NCBI RefSeq assembly: GCF_014805685.1
Contig: NC_060907.1
Location: 5,766,992-5,830,991 of the forward strand
Direction: 5' to 3'
Length of the DNA stretch: 64,000 bases
Source: Silurus meridionalis
Lineage: Eukaryota; Chordata; Actinopteri; Siluriformes; Siluridae
Positions 12,416 through 25,340 of this stretch are shown piece by piece (the stretch's first letter is position 1; each line of letters opens with the position of its first letter). A program made the position numbers and the translations under genes. The notes under the pieces were generated by a model. It saw only the letters and a program-made list of their open reading frames with translations, was not told the origin of the DNA and did not search any database.

Positions 12416-15400
12416 CTGATGTGATGAACGTGATCATAAATACGTTTAAACAAAGCTTTGAAAATTTGCTTATCGCTCAATACGTGTATATATTAAATAC
12501 AGACCCTGATCTGGATGAAGAAGTGTAAGGGAAGGAGGACTTTATCAGCTGATCTTCTAGCGTATTTATTATTATAATAATCTTTATTTTACGTGGCGCC
12601 TTTAATAGTTACATGTGAAAGTGATTCAAATCCCGAACCGCTTTACTCACCGCGCAGAACTCCTCGAAGGATATCCTGCCGTCTCCGTCCTTGTCGGCGT
12701 TGATGATGGTCTTGTCGACGATCTGCTGCAGCTGCGTGTCTTTCAGGTTGTTTCCCACCATCATCTTGAGCACCTGGAAAAGCTCGCCATTGGATATGTA
12801 ACCGTCCTTGTCCATGTCATAGATCCGGAACGCAACTGCACGTGAAGGAAGCAAAAAAAAAAAAAAAAAAAAAGAATACATTTGTAGGAATCGATACTGT
12901 GATCGTTTAGAGACAAGGTTATTAGTAAAGTCAGGTACTGATGTAGGTGATGTGAGGAGGTTATCGCTCGTCTGCCTTCACATGCAAATGAACTTGAGTA
13001 ACATCCAATTCTCAATCCACAGGGTTTAATTATGATGTTGGCTCTTTGCAGCTATAACAGCATCAATTCTTCTGGGAAGTCTTTCCACAAGGTTTACTAG
13101 TGTGTTCATGGGAATTTTTGACCGTTCCTCCAGAAGCTCATTTGTGAGGTCAGACACTGAGTTTGGACGAGAAGACCTGGATCGCAGTCTCCGCTCTAAT
13201 TCATCCCAAAGGTGTTCTATCAGGTTGAGGTCAGGACTGCAGGCCAGTCAAGTTCTTCCACACCAAACTTACTCATCCAGGTCTGGCACTGGTGAGCAGT
13301 CGTGTTGGAACAGGAACGGGTCGTCCCCAAACTGTTCCCACAAAGAGCATAAAAATTGTGTCTTATGCTGAAGTATTAAGAGTTCTTTTACTGGAACTAA
13401 GGAGCATAAAACCCAACTCCTGAAAAACAACCCCACATCATAATCCCCTTAACCAAACTTTACACTTGGCACAATGCAGTCAGAGAAGAACCGGTCCAGA
13501 CAGTGAAGCGTCCCTCCCGAGGACACGTCTCCACTGCTCTAGAGTCCAGTGGGGGCGTGTTTTACACCACTGCATCCGATGCTTTGCATTGCACTTGGTG
13601 ATGTACGGCTTGGATGCAGTTGCTCGACCATGGAAACCCGTTCCATGAAGCTAATCTGAAGGCCACATAAATTGATTGAAAGTTGGTGACCCCTGTGCAC
13701 TACGTGTCTCAGCATCCGCTGGCCCGATCTGTGATTTTACGTGGTCGAACACTTCGTGGCTGAGTTGCTGTCGTTCCTAATCGATTCCACTTTTTTTTTT
13801 AACACCACTAACAGTCGACTGTGGAATATTTAGTAGTTTCACGACTGGACTGATTGCACAGCAGGCATCCTGTAACGGTACCACGCTGGAATTCACTGAG
13901 CTCCTGAGAGCAACTCTTTCTTTCACTAATGTTTGTAAAAGCGGTCTGCATGCCCAGGTGATGATTTTATACACCTGTAACCATGGAAGTGATTGGAACA
14001 CCTGAATCCAATGATTTGGATGGGATATAATGTATGTAAGGCATATCATCATGGAGCTTTGAGCACATTGTCATGCTGGAACAGGTTTGGGTCTCATAGA
14101 AAATGTTCCAACCCTGTTCCAACATCACAGTGCTGCTGTGTACAAAGTGATTTCCAGAATGATGTGGTGTGTTGAGTTGAAGGAGAAATATCTCTAGTCC
14201 TCTAGTGTATTTTAAATGTACAACATCTCTAAAATCTGTAAAATAGAAACACATGAGACAGAATTTTGGACTATAAGCATTAGAAGTGTTTCACTCACAG
14301 CGCAGTTTCTGCTCCTTGTCACCTTTGACGCTGAACTGAGACACGCCCTCGATGAACTCTGAAGAGAAACACAGAGAGGAAGGAAGAAAGTTTCTGGTAA
14401 TTGACTTCTTTAAAAAAAAAAAAAATCACTGAATAATTGAATTATTTCCACGTTCTTACACTTTACGGACAAAAGTATTGGAACACCTGACTCATGGTTC
14501 TTCTCCAAACTGTTAACACAACGTTGGAGGCACACAATTGTATAAGACGTCTTTGGATGCGATAGTGTTAAATTTTTCATTCAATTAAACTAGAAGACCC
14601 AAACCTTCTCCAGCATCACAAAGCCATGAAGCCATGCACAAAGCCATGAAGATGTGCTTTACATGGGTTGGACTGGAAGATCTCCAAATCCTATTAAACA
14701 ATGAATGTAAACCGTGACTGCACCCCAGGTCTCCTCACCTCACCTACATCTGTACCTGACTTTACTAACACCCATGTGGCTGAATGAATCTCACAAATCT
14801 CCACAAAATTTAGTGGAACATCGTTCCAGAAGAGTGGAGTTTAGAAAAAGAAGCACATATCAATCTTATGCTCAGGTGTCCACAAACTTTTGTCCATATA
14901 GACTTGCATTATAAGGTATGTGTATAGGTTGAATATAAGGTTATATTTTGTGAAATTTGTACAAAAAGTAATAAAATCCCAGTCATGTAAGTGCTGCCAC
15001 CATGTGTCTTGAATAGTGTATTACATCCTATGCAAAAACAGACAGCTACATGAAGTTACTACAACTAATGTAGTCTGCCGCCCCTAAAAACATCAGTTTA
15101 TCGCATAAAGATGATCTCGTGTTAAGACCTAAAAATTGACCAAAAATCTCACCTTTGAAGTCGACCTCGCCGTTGCCGTCCGTGTCGAATATGTCGATGA
15201 CTCGTTGAACCAGAGGGTTCTGCTGGAGCTCGGGCAAGGACATGAACTCTTCCACACTCAGAGATCCCGAGTTATCCAGGTCGAGTTTCTTAAACCTCTT
15301 GCCTAGTCTCTTAATCTCATCAGCGTCGACTGAAATAGAGAGAGAGAGAGACGCAAAGAGTTCGGCGAGGGCGCGACAAAACAAAACATCGGATTGCACG

Positions 15401-17404
15401 AATATTACAGATGAATCCTGATTTATACTCAAACACCTTTATAATGCTGCATGGGAAATATCAGGAGTCTGTAACCTTTCGAGTGCAATGTTGCTCCATT
15501 ATATACGTATGATTAAACGCATCCACACGGTAACACCTACTGGTATACATACACCTACACCTAGGCCACTGTTATTACAGCCGGATACGTTCCGGTTTCA
15601 TCAGTGCAGTTTCGCAGATTGTACAGTATCACTCACACTCAGGTCGCTTATTCATCACACACACACACTTCACAAAAATCAGCTCCTGAACTGAAAACGA
15701 AGAGGCAGAAAAAGTGAGAATAAAAAAAAACTACAGTAGCTGATTCACCAAAACGTACGCACAAGAACCTAAAGAACGATACAATCACGCACACTAACTT
15801 GAAGCCTCTCTTAAGCTTATTGTGATCTTACCTGCTTCCTGCCTGGTAGCAGCAGCCATATCTTTGTAGGAACTGAGCACATTACTAGCCTAAAGCTGAA
15901 ACCGAGTCCCCGCCCCCACAACAGGCTTGTTAAGCTCCCACACATGCGAGATGGACGGACACACGCACACCTTTAGTAGTCAGTCCACTCGTTACGGGAC
16001 TGTACTATTGGGGACATTTCTCGACAACATAACCAACGAGAGCAGAGATGAACCTTCGTCTGCTGTGTTTTGTTTAATAGTAAACTTGTAAATAAAACCA
16101 GGCCTCAAGAGATCAATAGTCGAGGTTTTTTGTGTGTTTGACCTGAACATAAAAAGAAGGTGTGAGTCATTACCTAAGGCTTGGTGGGTTTGACCAGCAA
16201 AAACAATTCACTAAATTCGTTTAAAAAAAATTTATATAAATAAATGAATTTAAAATAACACAGGCATCGCAATTGCTCCGCCCCCAATGTCTCCGCCCTC
16301 CCACCACAATTCCCCACACCATACAAATCTTTCACAACCTTCCGTAAAAAAGGTTTTAGGTTGAACGCACTAAATAATCATTGCAAATCTGCATGAATTG
16401 AAGTATTTACCGTAATTTCCGGACTATAAAGCGCACCCATATACAAGCCACACCCACTAAATTTGACAAATATTTTTATTTTGAACATAAATAAGCCGCA
16501 CCTGTCTATAACCTGTCTACACTAATAAACTTTACACAGGCTTTAACGAAAGACACATTACACACAGAGTAACGGGTGAAATATGTTGCGCTTCCTTTAG
16601 GAGCATAGCGGTATTTTGGGAATAGCCTGGCACCGCATTTTTCCGGTATTACTGCGTGTGTTCAAGACAAGGATTATGTGCTCATTATTTTCTGATGCTG
16701 ATTTCTAAGTTTCTTTGACTAACCCGTAACGCTGTTGCCAAGAAAAATAAAAAAGCACGAGTTTTGGAAACCTGTCTGTGCTTATATGATTTCTGTTGTA
16801 ACTGGAGTTAGTGAGCTCTCCCTTCACCCAGACTCAACACGCTGCAACGGCTTGTATCTAAACAGTAGCCGACCAAGAAAGTCATTGTTCACTGTCTTCC
16901 TCCTTCCTTTCACAACTATTTCTCTCGGGAGTTCGTCATTGTTTAAGCCGCGGGGTTTAAAGCGTAGGAAAAAAGTAGCGGCTTATAGTCCGAAAAATAC
17001 GGTAAACATATCCTGTATATTAAACTAAATAAATGAAATGGGCGAGGGTGGTTGCGCTGCAGGGGGCGCTCAATGGCACCTAGTTTGCCTATGCCCAGTA
17101 ACGGTGCTGTGGTGTTGTTTGAAAGCAATGACGTTGTTTCAACGGTTATAACAGGGTTGTGTATCTCTATTACCTTTAATACACGTCGGCTATCGGTTTC
17201 TAATTCCTGCTTATAACCCGGGAAAGAATGCGATCATGGACCCAGTGTTTTTTTTTAACTCCAGGAGTCAAACATACAGAAGGAAATTTCATTAGATGCA
17301 TAATTAATCAAATGTCCAATGTACATCTTTAATCGCCCTGTTTAATAATAAAGAGGCACCGATAGCAACAGTCATTCTCAAACACCACCAGCTTTCTGTG
17401 TGCG

Positions 17405-17463
<59 letters not shown>

Positions 17464-17478
17464 ATGACAACAAAGAAG

Positions 17479-17576
<98 letters not shown>

Positions 17577-17975
17577 TGCAAGAGTATCCCGACAGGTCTT
17601 GTGTACGTTTGTGTCTAAGTGAAAAAAGCGATATGCACAATAAAAGATCTTCATACGAGTGTGTGGGTGAGCAGGTTTGTTTGAGTGTGTGCATGTGTGT
17701 GTGTATGAGGTCCGTCGTCTTAGGTGTTAATGTAGCGCTACAAAATACAGGTCTGTGTTTCAACAATACATAAATATCCAGACAGTTCCTTAAGATCTGA
17801 GAGAACATTCCTGCTTTGTCCTGTTCCAGTGCTCTATGAGCAGCTCACAGCACAGTGATGTAACCACCCAACTTCATTAACTATTTATAAACTGGGGACT
17901 GACCCCAATACCACCAACGCCTACAGATATCAGGGAAACTTCACCCACTATACGACACCATGCTGAATCTAAACA

Positions 17976-18049
<74 letters not shown>

Positions 18050-19820
18050 TTGCCATGCTGATTTCAGTCTCAGGGACATTTATTTAGTGTTACAAATTCC
18101 AGTAAGGCTAGTAGACACATATCCACCCAAGATACAGACAAAAGTATTGGTACACCTGATTTTTCCAGCATAGGTGGTTCTTACAGTTAGAGGCTCAAAA
18201 TGGGTCACTTAAACTAGGAGACCCAAACCTGTTCCAGCATGACAATGCCCCAGATCCATGAAGATCTGTTTTACATCAACATTAATTTTATATATTACAT
18301 TTTCAAAAACTTTCCCCTTATAAATATCTCTGGGTCTTGAGGAAACGCCTCATTGTTGCCCCTAGCAACAAGGAAACTTATGTCAAATAAAGACCGAATT
18401 GACTGTGTGTGTGTGTGTGTGTGTGTGTGTATCCTCATGCATGACTTTATTGTGTGCGCGCGCACGCGCGTATCCTCATGCATGACTTTATTTTGTGTGT
18501 TTGTGTGTGTGTGTGTGTGTGCGCGTGCGCGTGCGTATCCTCATGCATGACTTTAGTGTGTGTGTGTGTGTTGCTTGCCGAACCCTACACATCTAACAGA
18601 GACATATGTCATGCAGCTTTCATAACAGCTCTTTACTCGCTCATCCTCTCCTCTCCTCTCCTCTTTCTTCCCCCCCCTCTCTCTTACACAGAGTTCTGTG
18701 CAGTGGAAACGCTGGCGACTCCCGGACAGACAGCTGACGCTCCGTCACGGGAACGATGTAACAGCTCTGAGGCCGAAGCTGCTAATTGCGGGAGGATTAT
18801 GGGATGCCGTTAAAGTTGCTAAGCGCCCGGTTGAACAACAGTTGGCTCAATTTTACGCCGGCCGGCTTGTAATCACTCTGTTAACGTGATGTGCTGTTAA
18901 TTACTCTGACCTGCTCTGGAGAACACGAGAGACAACAAGAACAGGAGGAGACCAGACAGAGAGATAGAGACCGGACAGACAGAAACACAGTAAGGGAAAG
19001 AGAGCGAGAGAGACAGAGGAAAAAAAAAAGAGAGAGAGACAGAAATAATGAGAGAACTAGAGAGACAAAGAGAGAGTGAGAGAGAAACAATCAGAAAGGG
19101 AAATAGAGAGACGAAAGAAAGAAGGAGAGAAAGAGACAGAGTAAAGCAACATTTGAAACTTAAAACTTGATAGTGAGAGGGAAACAGAGACAAATAAAGA
19201 GAGAGAGACAGACAGACAGAAACAAGTAGGGGGGAAATAGAGAGAGAAAGAAAGAGTGTGTCAGACAGAAATAGTGAGAGGGGGAAATAGAGAGAGAAAG
19301 AAAGAAAGAACGCGTGATTGAGAAAGAGCGAGACAGATCAGCGCTGTTTGATCCAGTTGCCATGGAGATGTTTTAAGAACAAAACACGGATCATGGGTAG
19401 TGTAGTTCCTCACGTCTGGGAAGGGAATACATATGGATGTGAACAGACACACACACGTGCGCGCACTCACACCCACACCCACACCCACACACACACACAG
19501 CCAAGCCTTACCAGACCCTGTGCTAACCTGTGTACTGCATTCTCCAACAAACATTCAAGCATGCTCGCACACACACACACACAGACACACACACACTTTA
19601 TTACTGCTTCAGAGACCAACAAAACAGCAAACCAATAAAACACACATTTGAATGTCTCTCTCTCTCTCTCTTTCTTTCGCTCACTCTCTTACAAACACAC
19701 ACATATGTACACACACTAAAAATAAGCAAGGCTGCCCCTCATGTCTGACCTTTAGCAGTCAGGAGGCATTTACAGCAGCACGCCTCCGTCACTCAGCTCA
19801 TCATACTGGTCTAGGATCAG

Positions 19821-19906
<86 letters not shown>

Positions 19907-22900
19907 TAAAACTACATCTGCAATATCGCTATGTGAGCTCCGTTAGACCCGAGATCGTTGACCTGTTCCTGCACAGATGTAAACCGAGTCACTCGGTTAG
20001 ATTTAAGACCCCTGCGCAGTCTGATCGTAAACTCCACTTTCGCTAAAAACCCGTCGTAAAATTGACACCTATCCGAGAGCTCGTGCCCGGGCCTGTTTCT
20101 ATGGCAACAGCTGTAATCGTTAGCTAACTCATTACCTCTGTGCCTTCGCTCTTTCCAATTATAAACGGAAAAAAAAAAAAAAATGCAGGACGAGAGGAAA
20201 TGTAGCCTGCGTGGCTTTATTGAATTCTCGAAGCTGATCGGGTCAGTACGGTTTGGATACTCAGCCGATCTAACACACGATCGTTTCCATAGTAACGGAT
20301 GATTCACAGGGACTTGCCCTGTCATCTGGGGGAATGTGGGAAATATTCCAAATTGCAAAGGTACCGTAAATTTATACAAATTGATAGGAATTAACTAGAC
20401 ATTTGTGGAAATTAAAAAAAATGTTGTGCAATAACATCTCGTGCAGTTTGTTTGTGATTGAGGCCTCAGTAGACCTGCAGTAAATGTGCCGTGTGCATGT
20501 GATTGATGAATGTGCAGGTAGAAATTCAACTAAAGTTGCATTAAATCTGGTTGTTTTAAACCAAAATTACCCTGCAGGACCTTCTTTTGGTCAACTACAT
20601 TTAAGTTCCCTGTTATAGGCTCACTTGCAATTTTGTAAATTCCCAATTTTTATTCCCATGGAGAACCTTGATAATGCCTGGAAATTTGCAACCTTACTTA
20701 AGATCACGTTAAAAAAAAGGGGGTTGGTTTTTTTTATACTCACAGTGCGAGCACATCTCCAAGGGGTAACTTGCTTCATTTCCCTGAAAAGAGAACAAAT
20801 ACATTTTTTAAAAAGTGCATTCTGAGATGATTTCTGAACACCAGCTTGCACACTTCTCCAAGAAAAGCCTTTCTGGTGAGTGCCCTCATTCAAGACCACT
20901 AAAAGCAAAATGGGACACCTCCCTAGAGGACATTGGGACGAGGCAGGAAACTCTTCAGGCGTGGCTACCTCGGTTCATCTTACTGAATAAACAGAATTTA
21001 TTTCTCCCTTTATTTTTATTTGATAATTTTCCCAATACTGGAGGTTAGAGGTAGGACAGGAAGTGATGTCATAGGGTTCTGTGACTCTGAGCACCTGCTG
21101 TTCTGTTGTTACCTCGAGTAAGAGTGTGCTAACAGGGTCGACCCGATGACTGCAGTGATATTCTTAAAATCGCATTACGATATCGGTGTCGGATGGTCAA
21201 ATTACAGACAACAGAATTATGGGAGGCAGAGGGTTCAATAAAATGTGATTGCACATCGCAAATCCGACGTGCGTGCGCGTTTGTCATGGGTATGCACGTT
21301 TTATTATGCGTGAGAAAAAGCACAGCGTTTCACCAGAGTGAGAAAATTAGGCTGCAGAAATGAGGAGACAGATGGTAAAGAAAAGAGAGAGAAAGAGAAA
21401 AAAAGAGGGAAGGAGAGAGCAGGGAGAAGAAGAAAAAGGTAAGAGGGGAAAAAGGAGAGGTAGAAAGAGAGCGTGACAGAGAGAGAAGGTGCAGAGGTAT
21501 AGAGTGATGAGAGACAGTGTTGTGAGAGATAGAACAAAAAGGAAAGAAAGGCAGAGAGAAAAAGAGAGAGACAGAGATGGAGGTGTTTGTGGATTTTGAG
21601 AAGACTGATTATTCCGTCGCTCTGCACGCTGGAGTCGTTTATAATAAAGACAGCACAGCCTCCACTCCCACTCTCTCTCTCTCTCTCTCTCTCTTCATTC
21701 CTCTCTTTAAATCCCTCTCTCCATCTCACCTCTTTCCAAACATTAGGACAATTACAGAGTTAGATACTGACTTAAGACTTCCATCCTTTTCTATCTATTA
21801 TAACATCTTGGGCCACTGGAAAGTAAACACTATACTAGTATACTATACTATACTGACTCAGTGCTCTCCTCTGAGCGTGTAGAGCTGCAGCAGTCAGAAC
21901 AGACACAGGCGCAAACTGTCATTAAGTTCCACATCGCAATAATTCTAGAAACATTTGAGAATTTCCGGGCGATATTTTATAAAGTAGTTCATACTGAAAA
22001 GCTCTGACGGTTAAACTATCACTCAGCCACTTCTCAAAACATTACATAACAAGCAGCCAGCTCACAAAAAAATATACTTTGCAGCAGCCACCAGGCCGCA
22101 GGCAGAGGAAAAGAAACCAGAAAACAGACAAAAGAGGACAGGAAGTAAACAGAAAAGTGCAATTTAAAAAAAACAAAATAAAAAAACACTAATTGGACAT
22201 TTCTGTAATGACAAATATATAAAAATACATAAATAAAATAACATAAAAAATAGCTGCATCCAGATTTTTTTTTTTATTATTTTGAAAAATTATTTATAAA
22301 CCATGATTTATTTTAAATAAATGTTTAACTATAATTTGTAAATATTGAATATACAAAAAAAATTATTCTTTATAAACGATCTAAATGGAATCGGAAAACT
22401 TGATGCAGAATTTTTGTAGAGATTTAAAATCTTTTTTTTCACCCGTCATTGATTATTGTCCTTAACGTGTTTTTCTGTCTTTACATAACGAATAGAAAAC
22501 GTAAACACTCCTTATCAGAAATTAAAAAGGCGCTCGCTTTCACCTCTGTGAGTCGCAAACTGTAACAAGGTCGAGTCTGACTTCAATCAGAAAAATGTCT
22601 GTTTATAGAGAAAAGAAAAACACGAACGTTTTTAATACAAGAGGAGAAGGAGTATGGGACTTTAGTGAGTGTGTGCAGGTGAGTGTGAGTGTGTGCGGGT
22701 GGAGGTGAGTGTTGAGAGGAGTGAGTGTGTGTGTGTGGGGAAGCGTGTTCAGGTGAGGAGAAGCAGGTATGGGTGGAAATTGGCATCCATGAGCAGGAGT
22801 GTGTAAAGGTAGAAGGTGGAGACGAGCGCGTGAGGGTGAAGATGAGTGCACGCAGATGGAGATGAGCGTGTGAAAGTGGAGAGGAGTGTGTGAAGGTGGA

Positions 22901-23296
22901 GACGAGCGTGTGAGGGTGGAGATGAGCGCGTGAGGGTGGAGACGAGCACGTGAGGGTGGAGATGAGCCTGGACAGCAGTGTAAACAAACATGTTTGCTTG
23001 TTTAATGGTTCTACAATGACAGAAAATAAACATTGATGCTAACATTAGTGCAGCCAAAGCAACCAGTGCTATTTTGACACCAAATTAACTGGAAGGAGAG
23101 TTTAGGATTACCTCATTGGGGGGGGTAAAAGGTCTCGAGCGAGGGAACAGACGGGGCAAAAGAAGGAAGACACAACTTTACGTTCCACAAAGAGAAACCA
23201 ACACGTCTGACACGTCTACTTCCAAACACCAGCGGACTTTAAAGTCTAACGTTTCCTCTGTCCTCTCTGGTTTCTATTCTTTCATCCAATACGGAG

Positions 23297-23362
<66 letters not shown>

Positions 23363-24437
23363 CCTGACGAGACATGAAGCAAGTGACAGATTTCAAATGT
23401 CACTTTAAAGGCTTTAAAGATGCTGCTCTGCTCTCGCTGTGTGAAAAGGTCAGAACAACCCCCACCCCCTCTACCTGCACCCTCACCCCCTCACCACTCA
23501 GCACAACATTACCATCAAGTGGTTACCGTAGCAACAGCAACGCTATGCACAGCTACAGCCCACGGGCTATACCCAGAAGAAATTTTTTTTTTTTATTCGA
23601 TACGATAGAAATTCAATGCACGCTCCCACCTACATCTCACGATCAACACTACACGTGCTTGTTGTCAGGGGGCGTGGCCATGCATCTCATTAATAGGTCA
23701 CATGAACATAATTCACTTTACATCTCAATAACTTACAGACATAGCGGTGTATGATTCTACATTGTCTACAATAATATCGTAATTGATGTTTTAACGAGGT
23801 GCGTTTTGACGTTATTAAGTTTATCACAACACCGTACGTTCTTTCAGTCCATTCACAGAATATGAAGAATATAAACAATGTTAGCTCAGCTGACTTCCAC
23901 AGCAGACTTTCAGGAAGCAGCACGGAAACAAACTACGTAAAATACGGTCTAATCATCGCTAGCGATAAAAGAAATAATAATTTAGAGATATCATTTGTTT
24001 TGGTCAATATCGGACACCCCTACACAGAAGTGCTATTTCTTTCATGTCTGTATTTAATGACTTTGTATTTTAAATCTCATAATGAAAGAATTGAGCATCT
24101 GTGAAAGAATAATATTTCAGATGACTTTAAAAATCTATAATAAATTGAGTCGTTAATGTCAGCTCGTGTGGATATAAGTGAGCGAGTTGGGCAAAACTCT
24201 GTGCTAAAATCAGCCGATCGTACGATACAAATGAGCAGCGATCGAGATTAAACATCACGTCGCTTATGGATACGATTCGTGTTCTACCGGTCTGGTTTCC
24301 TGAAGATCTGTACAGGTGCTCTGATTAACCTGGATCTGTGACCTCCATAGAGAATACGCCTCTATTTGTAGAATAATGGGATGTTAAATAGGCTACAGAG
24401 CCTGAATGAGATAAAGAATCCCAGCTGGCCTATTTCT

Positions 24438-24494
<57 letters not shown>

Positions 24495-24934
24495 GATAAG
24501 AGTCTTCCAGAACGTTTTGATCTGTAAAGTTTGGAAGGAGATGGTGGGCTGTGCACCGAGGACCAGCAGAATGAAAAGCACCATAAATAGACGGAGCCTC
24601 GTTTACGGCGAGAGAAGAGGAAGCGTGCGGAGCAGCAGCAGCGATGGCCTACATTAACGTTAACACACACGGACCCTCAGCCCTGACCGCACTCAGCGTC
24701 TACTGACTCGCCCATGAGTACCGGATCTGCTTCTGAATCCGCTCAACGCCGTTACTGATCAAACCTTAAAAAAAAACAACAACTGCTGATTCCACAATAA
24801 AGATCTCTGATACGTCGACAGTGACGCAATTTACGTTCTGTCAACCCCTCTACATCCGTCTCCATGGAAACATTCAGCGTCTTCATTAAAACATTTCAAT
24901 AGCTGTATTCATAGAGCAAGAGAAAGATTTCCAA

Positions 24935-24979
<45 letters not shown>

Positions 24980-25003
24980 CAGACATAGAGGATGATACTG
25001 TAT

Positions 25004-25057
<54 letters not shown>

Positions 25058-25067
25058 TATTCTGTAT

Positions 25068-25105
<38 letters not shown>

Positions 25106-25132
25106 GAGACAGAGGATGATACTGTATGATAC

Positions 25133-25187
<55 letters not shown>

Positions 25188-25228
25188 TTCCAGATAGAGA
25201 CAGAGGATAATACTGTATGATAAGATAA

Positions 25229-25259
<31 letters not shown>

Positions 25260-25302
25260 TATAGATATATAGATACTGTATGATAGATAGATGTATAGAT
25301 GT

Positions 25303-25340
<38 letters not shown>

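Larger units (their letters stand above)
15330..20743 (-). other. ppp3r1 intron 2 (main transcript)
   Basis: About 5.4 kb. It holds the alternative first exon, a 597-bp inverted-repeat element, several long microsatellites, a family A fragment and a non-repetitive block at 18695-18900. The parts not listed separately (19910-20740) show nothing recognisable. Confidence 0.7.

Noticed and set aside
12615..12845. Plus-strand open frame of 76 codons
   Set aside because: It is antisense to the ppp3r1 EF-hand exon.
17304..17808. Long minus-strand open frames of Tyr/Ile and Thr/His repeats
   Set aside because: They are translations of (TA)n and (CA)n microsatellites with no unique protein sequence or splice context.
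18891..19363. Arg/Glu-rich and Ser/Leu-rich frames on both strands
   Set aside because: They are translations of the GA-rich purine tract.
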